Source: Bacillota bacterium | Lineage (GTDB): Bacteria; Bacillota; Bacilli; Bacillales_A; Planococcaceae | Length of the DNA stretch: 24,574 nucleotides | Assembly (NCBI GenBank): GCA_023405135.1 | Contig: JAEXYZ010000100.1 | Location: 1-24,574 of the forward strand | Direction of reading: 5' to 3' | Shown: positions 16,194 to 23,129 of the stretch, one piece after another | Layout of the letters: every line of letters starts with the position of its first letter | Numbering within the stretch: position 1 is the first letter of the stretch | Position numbers and translations under genes: made by a program | Notes under the pieces: generated by a model | Told to the model about the DNA's origin: nothing | Databases searched by the model: none | The model's input: only the letters and a program-made list of their open reading frames with translations

Positions 16194-16391
16194 ATTATAC
16201 TTTTGACAACCGTTTTCCTCGAGCGTTGATTGCCTTTCTGATTGTCATGAAGGTAACTTCTATTCGCGGTACATCTTGTCTGTAATTCACTTTTAAGACA
16301 GTTTGACTAGAAAAGTTTGTCTACACTCTGAATAAATTATTACGTTTTTGTGAAAAAGTTGTCGAAATATGAAAAAGATTTCTCTGTAGCA

Positions 16392-16418
16392 GTAGGATTT
16401 TTTAAACCTATGGCGAAT
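16392..16418 (+). promoter_or_regulatory. Sigma-H promoter of hpf
   Basis: GTAGGATTT (16392-16400), an 11-bp spacer and GGCGAAT (16412-16418) match the B. subtilis sigma-H consensus (RNAGGAWWW and RNNGAAT) at every defined base. The -10 ends 37 nt before the hpf start. B. subtilis hpf (yvyD) is known to be transcribed by sigma-H and sigma-B; I saw no clear sigma-B boxes here. Confidence 0.82.
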
Positions 16419-16455
16419 ATATATTTACATAGGTGTAACAAAAGGAGGAGTTTAC

Positions 16456-17010
16456 ATGCTAAACTTTAACATTCGTGGTGAAAACATTGAGGTAACTCCA
16501 GCGATTCGCGACTACGTTGAAAGTAAAATTGAAAAAATTGAACGATACTTCAGCAACGGAGTAAATGCAAACGCTAACGTGAATTTGAAAGTGTACAATG
16601 ATAAGCAAACAAAAGTTGAAGTAACAATTCCTCTAAAAAGCGTCACTCTCCGCGCAGAGGAACGACATGTTGATATGTATGCAGCAATCGATTTAATCGT
16701 TGACAAATTAGAACGCCAAATTCGTAAACATAAAACAAAAGTAAACCGTAAATTCCGTGAACGTGAAGGAACAGGCGTTTATTTTGCAAATGAAGTAGTA
16801 AATGGCCAAAATGCTTCTAGTGATGAAGAAGAATTCCCATTAGTTCGAACAAAACAATTCGACTTAAAACCGATGGATTCAGAAGAGGCAATCCTCCAAA
16901 TGAATTTACTTGGACACGATTTTTATATCTTCACAGATGCAGAGTCAAATGGTACAAACATCGTTTACAAACGCCGTGATGGCAAATATGGACTAATTGA
17001 AACAAACTAA
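16456..17010 (+). CDS. hpf: Long-form ribosome hibernation promoting factor HPF
   Basis: 184 aa, two domains. The N-terminal HPF/YfiA domain (about 1-105) starts LNFNIRGENIEVTPAIRDYV and contains the basic RQIRKHKTKVNRKFRER, which binds the 30S decoding region. A flexible linker follows (about 106-125). The C-terminal domain (about 126-184) has FPLVRTKQFDLKPMDSEEAI and LLGHDFYIFTDAESNGTNIV; it pairs with a second HPF to make 100S ribosome dimers. AAAGGAGGAG lies just upstream of the ATG. The sigma-H promoter would induce it on entry to stationary phase, and a strong terminator follows. Confidence 0.97.
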   Translation: MLNFNIRGENIEVTPAIRDYVESKIEKIERYFSNGVNANANVNLKVYNDKQTKVEVTIPLKSVTLRAEERHVDMYAAIDLIVDKLERQIRKHKTKVNRKFREREGTGVYFANEVVNGQNASSDEEEFPLVRTKQFDLKPMDSEEAILQMNLLGHDFYIFTDAESNGTNIVYKRRDGKYGLIETN

Positions 17011-17018
17011 ATTTTACG

Positions 17019-17046
17019 AGCTCTCGGATCTTTCCGAGAGCTTTTT
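17019..17046 (+). terminator. Terminator of hpf
   Basis: A perfect 10-bp stem, AGCTCTCGGA (17019-17028) with TCCGAGAGCT (17033-17042), has a TCTT loop and ends in a five-T run. Confidence 0.92.
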
Positions 17047-17247
17047 CTATTAAAATAATTTTAATCCTCTAATAAAATCTATAAAAATTCCATCCAAAAA
17101 ATTTCTAAACATGATTCATCGTTTTACCCAAACCATCTCGAAGGTAATTTTCTCAATTTCAAGACATAAGTCGAATATAAGAAATATTTAAAAATGATTA
17201 TTTAGACTTAGTGCGACAATTTTTTATATGAGGTTCCGACAAATTAA

Positions 17248-17955
17248 ATGACTAAAAATGATGAAAAAGAATTAATGGAATATGTTGCACTTACAAATGA
17301 AACTTTAGCTAATGGCAGCTATAGTGAAATTTATGATTTTCGCAATAATGTAATGCCACCAGGGTTTGAAGACCCAATCCTTATTATTATTTTGTTATTC
17401 ATAACACCATTAATTTATGCATCAATGTTTTTATTTGGAATGGCACTGGCAAAAATTAGAGCATTTGAAGATATGGCAAAGGAACGAAAATGGTATATGA
17501 TTGGATCTTTATTCGTACCTATTGGACTAATTGGGAAGGCACTTGGGCAAATGGAAAATGATTGGGCTGGCATTTTCTTGCAAGGTGGCTCAATTATATT
17601 ATCAATCGGGTATATAAGCCTCTTTGCTTTAATATATCAGACAAATATTTTTGCACGGGTTCGTTTTATTTTTGAAAATGTAGGGAAGTTATCGCTATCA
17701 AATTATATTTTGCAAACTGTTATTTGTACATTTATCTTTTACGGGTATGGATTAGGAATGTTTGGTAAAAGCGGTGTGACGATGGGAGTTTTACTTGGAC
17801 TAATAGTTTATAGTTTCCAATGTATAATAAGTTCATTTTACTTAAAGAAATTTAATCGTGGCCCTTTAGAATTACTTTTACGCATATGGACAAATTTTTC
17901 GTGGAATGGCAAACCAAAGTTTAAGGAAGTGAAACAGGTCCATGCGAGAAACTAA
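17248..17955 (+). pseudogene. C-terminal remnant of a DUF418 (YeiB-like) membrane protein
   Basis: 235 aa that align in pattern with the C-terminal part of DUF418 proteins: ENVGKLSLSNYILQTVIC, FYGYGLGMFGKSG and FNRGPLELLLRIWTNFSW. About five hydrophobic segments are visible. Complete members have about 390-400 residues and begin with a DxLRG-type acyltransferase-like region, which is absent; the 237 bp back to hpf carry no trace of it in any frame. The first ATG has only a distant GAGGT, about 13 nt away. The gene appears to have lost about 150 N-terminal residues by deletion. It could still be expressed as a shortened protein, but I favour a decaying gene. The function of intact DUF418 proteins is not well established. 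Confidence 0.75.
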
Positions 17956-18037
17956 AGATGACTTTACAGATACTTGGTGGTTTTATATGATAATTGGTTT
18001 AATTGCAGTAATTGTAGGGATCTTTGCTAATTTGTAG
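17942..18037 (+). CDS. 31-aa single-helix membrane miniprotein (possible)
   Basis: An ATG at 17942, inside the last codons of the DUF418 remnant, opens a 31-codon frame. It has a polar start (MRETKDDFTDTWW) and one hydrophobic helix (FYMIIGLIAVIVGIFANL), then TAG at 18035-18037. AAGGAAGTG lies about 11 nt upstream and the frame is followed by a hairpin terminator, as a real last gene would be. Such tiny proteins are often missed by gene callers. There are no homologues I can name. Confidence 0.5.
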   Translation: MRETKDDFTDTWWFYMIIGLIAVIVGIFANL

Positions 18038-18074
18038 CATATTAAAATAGGGCTTATCTAATAAGGAACGAAAT

Positions 18075-18119
18075 CACACAAATGCTGTTATATTTATCAA
18101 CATTTGTGTGTATTTTTTT
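18075..18119 (+). terminator. Terminator between convergent genes
   Basis: CACACAAATG (18075-18084) and CATTTGTGTG (18101-18110) form a perfect 10-bp stem, extended by TG/CA past one mismatch. It runs into a T-rich tract (18111-18119). It ends the plus-strand DUF418 region just before the end of the minus-strand EamA gene. Confidence 0.85.
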
Positions 18120-18120
18120 A

Positions 18121-19032
18121 TTAGCTAGACGATTGTTCTTTAACTCGTAACATAGGTTGCTTACGTTGCGTATTTACTAAATAAATACTAATACCAACTA
18201 AAATCATACCGAAAAATAAATTCATTGTGATACTCTCATTTAAAAACCATGCACTAATGAAAACGGATAGTATTGGAACAAGAAATGTAAATGCTCCAAC
18301 TTTGCTCGCTTCACCTTCGTTCATTAGTTTATAATAAATGACTTGAGCTACCGACATGCCAGCTGTTGTTCCCCATATTAAACTAAAAATTAGTCCTTTA
18401 TTCCAAACAATACTATTAATATCCTCGGTTACTAAGCCACCAATTAACAATATCGCTCCGCCGATTATAAGCTGCATAACGACCATCCAGTAGGAGTTAA
18501 CGTTATGACGTTTTTTTTTAACGTAGATGACACCAATTGCCCAACTTAGTGCAGTAGCTAGAGCTAATATTATCCCGATTGTAGAGAGATGAATAATTAA
18601 TCCATCTACACTAACGAAGATAATGCCTATAAAACCGATAATGAGACCAGTTATTTTTGAAATGGTCATTTGTTCTGCTAGAAAATACCATGCAAGAAGT
18701 CCGAGAAGAACAGGTTGAAAATAGACAAGTACAGAAAACAGTCCACCTGGTAAATAAATAAGGCCAACTGTTTGAATTCCTAAATATAAGACGATATTTA
18801 AAACGGCTGAAATTGCATAATAGACCCAATTCTTTTTGAAATTTAGTAAATGTCGTTTTTTCCAAGCGATCAATAATAAAATAAGCCCTCCTAAAAATGC
18901 CCGTACACCTGCAAATAAAAGTGGCGGCATAAAAGAAACGGCAAATTTATAAATAGGCCAGCTTGCACCCCAAATTATAATTAAAACAGCTAATAAAACA
19001 TAAGAAGTCAGTTTTGAGCTTTCATTTCCCAT
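18121..19032 (-). CDS. EamA-family (DMT) transporter
   Basis: 303 aa with about ten hydrophobic helices in two EamA repeats (about 10-140 and 150-290), a cytoplasmic-membrane metabolite exporter of the drug/metabolite transporter superfamily. Typical pieces are IIWGASWPIYKFAVSFMPPL, FAGVRAFLGGLILLL and, in the second half, IIFGIVLIG-like SITMNLFFGMILVGISIYLV. The start is the ATG at 19032, with GGAGGG 7 nt upstream; an in-frame ATG at 19050 overlaps that ribosome site and is rejected. The substrate cannot be told from sequence. It is divergent from the XRE regulator gene, so that regulator could also control it. Confidence 0.9.
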   Translation of the reverse strand: MGNESSKLTSYVLLAVLIIIWGASWPIYKFAVSFMPPLLFAGVRAFLGGLILLLIAWKKRHLLNFKKNWVYYAISAVLNIVLYLGIQTVGLIYLPGGLFSVLVYFQPVLLGLLAWYFLAEQMTISKITGLIIGFIGIIFVSVDGLIIHLSTIGIILALATALSWAIGVIYVKKKRHNVNSYWMVVMQLIIGGAILLIGGLVTEDINSIVWNKGLIFSLIWGTTAGMSVAQVIYYKLMNEGEASKVGAFTFLVPILSVFISAWFLNESITMNLFFGMILVGISIYLVNTQRKQPMLRVKEQSSS

Positions 19033-19125
19033 GTAGCAACCCTCCGCCATATTTCATGCCATATTCCCAATTTATGTTCTAGTCAATATATGTGAGCTTT
19101 GAAGGAAACGTTTTATTATGAAGAT

Positions 19126-19185
19126 GTAAAGGTTACTTGACAATTGGTTTGATGTAAAGTAACCTTTACGTAAAGGGTGCTTTAC
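19126..19185 (+). promoter_or_regulatory. Three 16-bp dyads overlapping the XRE gene promoter
   Basis: GTAAAGTAACCTTTAC (19154-19169) and GTAAAGGGTGCTTTAC (19170-19185) are two adjoining sites of form GTAAAG-N4-CTTTAC. A third, GTAAAGGTTACTTGAC (19126-19141), has one mismatch and contains a perfect -35 box TTGACA (19137-19142). GTAAAGGTTACTT (19126-19138) is also an exact inverted copy of AAGTAACCTTTAC (19157-19169). The layout is that of a multi-site operator, most simply for autoregulation by the downstream XRE protein. A clear -10 box is lacking (TAACCT at 17 bp spacing). Confidence 0.7.
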
Positions 19186-19207
19186 ATTGGAATGTGGGGT
19201 GTAGGAT

Positions 19208-19417
19208 TTGCAAAATCGCATTAAGGAATTGCGACTTATATATGATTTAACACAAGATGAACTTGCGGAAATGCTTGAGGTATCTAGACAAACAATTATT
19301 TCGTTAGAAAAAGGGCGATATAATCCATCACTTATACTTGCATTTAAAATTGCACGCACTTTCAAATGCCAGATTGAAGATGTCTTTATTTTTGAGGAGG
19401 GGAAGATAAATGGATAA
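19208..19417 (+). CDS. Small XRE-family transcriptional regulator
   Basis: 69 aa, made almost entirely of one helix-turn-helix domain (about 3-58): NRIKELRLIYDLTQDELAEM, then the recognition region VSRQTIISLEKGRYNPSLIL. The end, CQIEDVFIFEEGKING, is typical of small Cro/CI-type regulators of the YozG kind. It starts with TTG at 19208, with GGGGTG about 6 nt upstream. The stop overlaps the start of the following membrane-protein gene by 8 nt, a frequent pairing in Firmicutes in which the regulator is co-transcribed with a small membrane protein. Repeated dyads upstream are the likely operator. Confidence 0.88.
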   Translation: MQNRIKELRLIYDLTQDELAEMLEVSRQTIISLEKGRYNPSLILAFKIARTFKCQIEDVFIFEEGKING

Positions 19418-19711
19418 TATTTGGGTTGCTTTGATTTTTTGGGTAGGTCTTTTATGATTGTTATTAGTAGTTTTTTTATTCCAAGAAAAATAATGAAAAA
19501 GAAAAAGCAGTATGATGAACGATTTATTTATAATGATCATTTGGCTCGTTCATACAGCTGGATAGGCTCACTGGCTATTATTTTTATTGCTTGGTTTTTA
19601 TCCCTTGCCGTATTCCATTCATTAATTGCTTTTTGGTTTATTACTGTAATTTATATTGGTCATATGTTGACTTATATGATTGGCGCAATCATTGCGAATA
19701 GCCAAAACTAG
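19410..19711 (+). pseudogene. Small membrane protein disrupted by a one-base frameshift
   Basis: The strong ribosome site GAGGAGGGG lies 7 nt before ATG 19410, but that frame gives only 15 codons (MDNIWVALIFWVGLL) and stops at TGA 19455-19457. The rest of the protein continues in the -1 frame from ATG 19454 (MIVISSFFIPRKIMKKKKQY, then two more membrane segments around WIGSLAIIFIAWFLSLAVF and FITVIYIGHMLTYMIGAII). One extra T in the run at 19449-19453 would restore a 100-aa, three-helix protein. So a single-base deletion or a sequencing error is likely. Alternatively, the 85-aa part is translated by ATGA coupling. I do not recognise the family beyond a small XRE-linked membrane protein. Confidence 0.68.
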
Positions 19712-19792
19712 TTGAAATATTTATTCTATTATTATTTTATTAATTCATAGATTTAAGAAACACATTTATTAATATGGATTTGTTAGTTTTAA

Positions 19793-19839
19793 TAAAAATA
19801 AAGCCTGTAGCCTTGTAATAAGTTTTGGCTATAGGCTTT
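19793..19839 (-). terminator. Terminator of the minus-strand VOC gene
   Basis: AAAGCCTGTAGCC (19800-19812) pairs with GGCTATAGGCTTT (19827-19839), 13 bp with one G-U pair. The T-rich tract needed for termination is present on the minus strand (read from 19801 toward 19790), so it serves the VOC gene. Confidence 0.82.
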
Positions 19840-19847
19840 AATGTTAA

Positions 19848-20273
19848 TTAGACTTGCTCTCCACTTTCCAAACTAATTTGCCATTCAACACCGAATTTGT
19901 CCTGCACCATTCCAAATGCTTTGCTCCAAAACGTTTCTTGAAGCTCCATTTTAACAGTTCCACCTTCTTTTAATCCTTCAAAGGCAGAACGAAGAAGAGC
20001 TTCATCTTCACTCACAAGAGCTACAGTTACATTGTTTCCTACAACATAGGGAGAGCCTGGCCAAGTATCGGAAAACATTACTCTGCTACCAGCAATATTT
20101 AAATTTGCATGCATTATTAAATTTTTTGCTTCTTCCGGCATTGTAAAACTGGGATCCTGTGGCGAGTCGCCAAATGTTGAAATATTGGGTGCTTCCGTTT
20201 TAAATACTTTCGAATAAAACTCTACTGCCTCACGACAATTCCCGTTGAAAACTAAATATACTTCAACTGCCAT
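19848..20273 (-). CDS. VOC superfamily protein, PhnB-like
   Basis: 141 aa from ATG at 20273, with AAGGAG 11 nt upstream. A GTG four codons earlier abuts the ribosome site and is rejected. The glyoxalase/bleomycin-resistance (VOC) fold of the PhnB type is shown by EVYLVFNGNCREAVEFYSKV at the start, AGSRVMFSDTWPG in the middle, SEDEALLRSAFEGLKEGGTV and a final WSKAFGMVQDKFGVEWQISL. PhnB-like proteins are found widely and mostly lack a known substrate; despite the name, a phosphonate role is not implied. It stands alone with its own terminator, divergent from secA. Confidence 0.9.
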   Translation of the reverse strand: MAVEVYLVFNGNCREAVEFYSKVFKTEAPNISTFGDSPQDPSFTMPEEAKNLIMHANLNIAGSRVMFSDTWPGSPYVVGNNVTVALVSEDEALLRSAFEGLKEGGTVKMELQETFWSKAFGMVQDKFGVEWQISLESGEQV

Positions 20274-20370
20274 CTGCTTATACACTCCTTTTCTTTTAAC
20301 AAGCTCACATCCACTATCATATACCCATTTCGTACAAATTTAATCTAATAAAAAAATTTTCAGAATTGTA

Positions 20371-20387
20371 TATGTACCTGGTACATA
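20371..20387. repeat. 17-bp perfect palindrome between VOC gene and secA
   Basis: TATGTACCTGGTACATA has 8-bp arms around a central T. It lies 98 nt upstream of the VOC start and 112 nt upstream of secA, in the divergent control region. It looks like an operator, but the binding protein is unknown. Confidence 0.6.
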
Positions 20388-20498
20388 AAAAAACAAAAAC
20401 CGTACAGAAAAAAATGAAAACAGGGATGGTCATTTGCACCTAGTATAGTGGTAATGATAAAATGAAAATTGAGACTATACGGGAAGTGAAAATAATTC

Positions 20499-23006
20499 AT
20501 GGCAAACATATTAAATAAAATTTTTGACTTAAATAAAAAAGAAATTAAAAAATTAAATAAAATTGCTGATAAAGTTGAAGCTCTTGCTTCTCAAATGGAA
20601 CAACTTTCTGATGAGGATTTAAAAGAAAAAACGACCGAGTTTAAAGAACGCTATCAAAATGGGGAAACGTTAGATCAATTACTTCCAGAAGCGTTTGCTG
20701 TTTGTCGAGAAGCATCTCGTCGTGTTCTTGGCATGTATCCATTCCGCGTACAAATTATGGGTGCTGCTACATTAAATGAAGGTAATATCGCAGAAATGAA
20801 AACAGGGGAAGGGAAAACGTTAACTTCCACTATGGCGGTATACTTAAATGCATTGACAGGTAAAGGTGTGCATGTTGTTACAGTCAATGAATACTTGGCT
20901 AGCCGTGATGCGAACGAAATGGGGCAACTTTACAATTTCCTTGGATTATCTGTTGGCTTAAATTTAAACAGCCTTACAAAAGATGAAAAACGTGAAGCGT
21001 ATGCTGCTGATATTACATACAGTACAAATAACGAATTAGGTTTTGACTATTTGCGTGATAACATGGTGCTTTACAAAGAAGAACGAGTTCAACGTCCATT
21101 ACATTATGCTGTTATTGACGAGGTTGACTCTATTCTAATCGACGAAGCACGTACACCACTGATCATTTCAGGACAATCTGGAAAAACAGCAAAACTTTAT
21201 GTTCAATCAAATGCCTTTGTTCGTATGTTAAAAGCTGAAGAAGATTACACATATGATGAAACGACAAAAGGTGTTACATTAACTGAAAATGGAATCGGAA
21301 AAGCAGAAAGAGCTTTCGGTATTGATAACTTATTTGATTTAACACACGTTCGTCTACTTCATGCAATCAATCAATCATTAAAAGCACATGTTTCAATGCA
21401 TCGCGATGTTGATTATGTTGTGCAAGACGGTGAAATTATAATCGTTGACGGCTTTACTGGTCGTTTAATGAAAGGTCGTCGTTATTCTGATGGACTTCAC
21501 CAAGCGATAGAGGCAAAAGAAGGCGTTGAAATTCAAAATGAATCGATGACAATGGCAACAATTACATTCCAAAACTATTTCCGTATGTATGAAAAACTGT
21601 CTGGTATGACAGGTACTGCAAAAACGGAAGAAGAAGAGTTCCGTAACATTTACAATATGCAAGTTGTTGTCATCCCAACAAACAAACCAATCGCCCGTGA
21701 TGATAAACCAGATTTAATTTTTGCGACGATGAACGGTAAATTTAACGCTGTTGCGGCGGATATTGCAGAACGCCATAAAGCAGGACAACCTGTTTTAGTA
21801 GGTACAGTTGCAATTGAAACTTCTGAAATTATTTCGAAATTACTTGATAAACATAAAATTCCTCATAACGTATTAAACGCGAAAAACCATGAACGTGAAG
21901 CGGAAATTATCGCAAACGCTGGGAATAAAGGTGCCGTGACAATTGCCACAAACATGGCTGGTCGTGGTACTGATATTAAGCTAGGTGAAGGTGTATTAGA
22001 GCTTGGTGGTTTAGCTGTTATTGGTACAGAACGTCATGAATCTCGTCGTATCGATAACCAGCTGCGCGGTCGTTCTGGTCGTCAAGGGGATCCAGGTGTA
22101 ACGCAATTTTATTTATCCCTTGAAGATGATTTAATGCGTCGCTTCGGTTCTGATAAAATGAAGGCGATGATGACTAGACTTGGTATGGATGATTCTCAAC
22201 CAATTCAATCAAGTATGGTATCGAAAGCTGTAGAATCTGCACAAAAACGTGTAGAAGGAAATAACTTTGATGCACGTAAACGTTTATTACAATATGATGA
22301 TGTACTTCGTCAACAACGTGAAGTCATTTATAAAGAACGTCGTGATGTGCTTGAAACTGAAAATATGCGTGCCCTAGTTGAAAATATGATCCAAGAATCT
22401 ATTGAAACAATTGTTGGTATTCATACTCAAGGCGACCAAAAAGATTGGAACTTGAAAGCTCTTGAAGATTATATTCAAGCGAACCTTTTAGAAGAGGGAG
22501 CTATTAAAGCGAGTGATCTTGAAGGTAAATCACCTGAAGAAATGATTCAATTCATCTACTCAGAAGTTCAAAAACGTTATGATGAAAAAGAAGAACAATT
22601 AACGCCAGAACGTATGCGTGAGTTTGAAAAAGTTATTTTACTACGTTCTATTGATACGAAATGGATTGACCACATCGATGCTATGGATCAATTGCGTCAA
22701 GGGATTCACCTTCGTGCATACGGACAAACTGATCCATTACGTGAATACGAACAAGAAGGCTTTGCGATGTTTGAAGAGATGATTGCTGCTATTCGGGAAG
22801 ATGTAACGAAATATGCAATGAAGGCTCAAATCCGCAATAACTTAGAACGTGAAGAAGTTGCCAAAGGACAAGCTGTCAATCCGAAAGAAGAGGCTGCACC
22901 AAAGAAAAAGCAACCTGTTCGTAAAGCTGAAGATATTGGACGTAACGATCCATGTCCTTGTGGTAGTGGTAAGAAATTTAAAAACTGCCATGGAGCAGAG
23001 CAATAA
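20499..23006 (+). CDS. secA: Preprotein translocase ATPase SecA
   Basis: 835 aa, the motor that drives unfolded proteins through SecYEG. The Walker A motif MKTGEGKT is at 100-107, and Walker B is IDEVDSILIDEART (D207, E208). YSTNNELGFDYLRDNM, the MSGMTGTAK-like SGMTGTAKTEEEEF, TNMAGRGTDIKLGEGV and the helicase arginine-rich QLRGRSGRQGDPG are all intact. The C-terminal zinc-binding tail is present as NDPCPCGSGKKFKNCHG, which also serves SecB-like or ribosome contacts in relatives. Length is normal for Bacillus SecA. The start has GGAAGTG 10 nt upstream. It precedes prfB, the usual Bacillales order. Confidence 0.99.
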   Translation: MANILNKIFDLNKKEIKKLNKIADKVEALASQMEQLSDEDLKEKTTEFKERYQNGETLDQLLPEAFAVCREASRRVLGMYPFRVQIMGAATLNEGNIAEMKTGEGKTLTSTMAVYLNALTGKGVHVVTVNEYLASRDANEMGQLYNFLGLSVGLNLNSLTKDEKREAYAADITYSTNNELGFDYLRDNMVLYKEERVQRPLHYAVIDEVDSILIDEARTPLIISGQSGKTAKLYVQSNAFVRMLKAEEDYTYDETTKGVTLTENGIGKAERAFGIDNLFDLTHVRLLHAINQSLKAHVSMHRDVDYVVQDGEIIIVDGFTGRLMKGRRYSDGLHQAIEAKEGVEIQNESMTMATITFQNYFRMYEKLSGMTGTAKTEEEEFRNIYNMQVVVIPTNKPIARDDKPDLIFATMNGKFNAVAADIAERHKAGQPVLVGTVAIETSEIISKLLDKHKIPHNVLNAKNHEREAEIIANAGNKGAVTIATNMAGRGTDIKLGEGVLELGGLAVIGTERHESRRIDNQLRGRSGRQGDPGVTQFYLSLEDDLMRRFGSDKMKAMMTRLGMDDSQPIQSSMVSKAVESAQKRVEGNNFDARKRLLQYDDVLRQQREVIYKERRDVLETENMRALVENMIQESIETIVGIHTQGDQKDWNLKALEDYIQANLLEEGAIKASDLEGKSPEEMIQFIYSEVQKRYDEKEEQLTPERMREFEKVILLRSIDTKWIDHIDAMDQLRQGIHLRAYGQTDPLREYEQEGFAMFEEMIAAIREDVTKYAMKAQIRNNLEREEVAKGQAVNPKEEAAPKKKQPVRKAEDIGRNDPCPCGSGKKFKNCHGAEQ

Positions 23007-23063
23007 AATTTTCAAAATGGATGGCGAAAGCATGTCCGGCATATGTTGTATAAAATGAGCATT

Positions 23064-23095
23064 GAACCGTAGTCATCTTTAAGGTGGTGCGGTTC
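23064..23095 (+). terminator. Possible weak hairpin between secA and prfB
   Basis: GAACCG (23064-23069) pairs with CGGTTC (23090-23095), but the inner stem is imperfect and no proper T-tract follows. It may be a partial terminator or an RNA processing site. Confidence 0.35.
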
Positions 23096-23129
23096 TCTCA
23101 ATTTAATAAATAGTACGGAGGATTTTTAT

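Noticed and set aside
19072..19365. 97-codon minus-strand ORF
   Set aside because: It lies opposite the XRE gene and the operator dyads and has low-complexity Ser-rich composition, as expected of a shadow frame.
19410..19457. Fifteen-codon frame as a regulatory leader peptide
   Set aside because: Its sequence looks like the first half of the membrane helix that continues in the next frame, so a frameshift explains it more simply.
19445..19457. Programmed -1 frameshift at the T-run
   Set aside because: TCTTTTA is not a good XXXYYYZ slippery heptamer, and no downstream stem-loop was evident.
22849..23058. 69-codon ORF at the end of secA
   Set aside because: It overlaps the conserved SecA C-terminal zinc tail in another frame and has no separate ribosome site.
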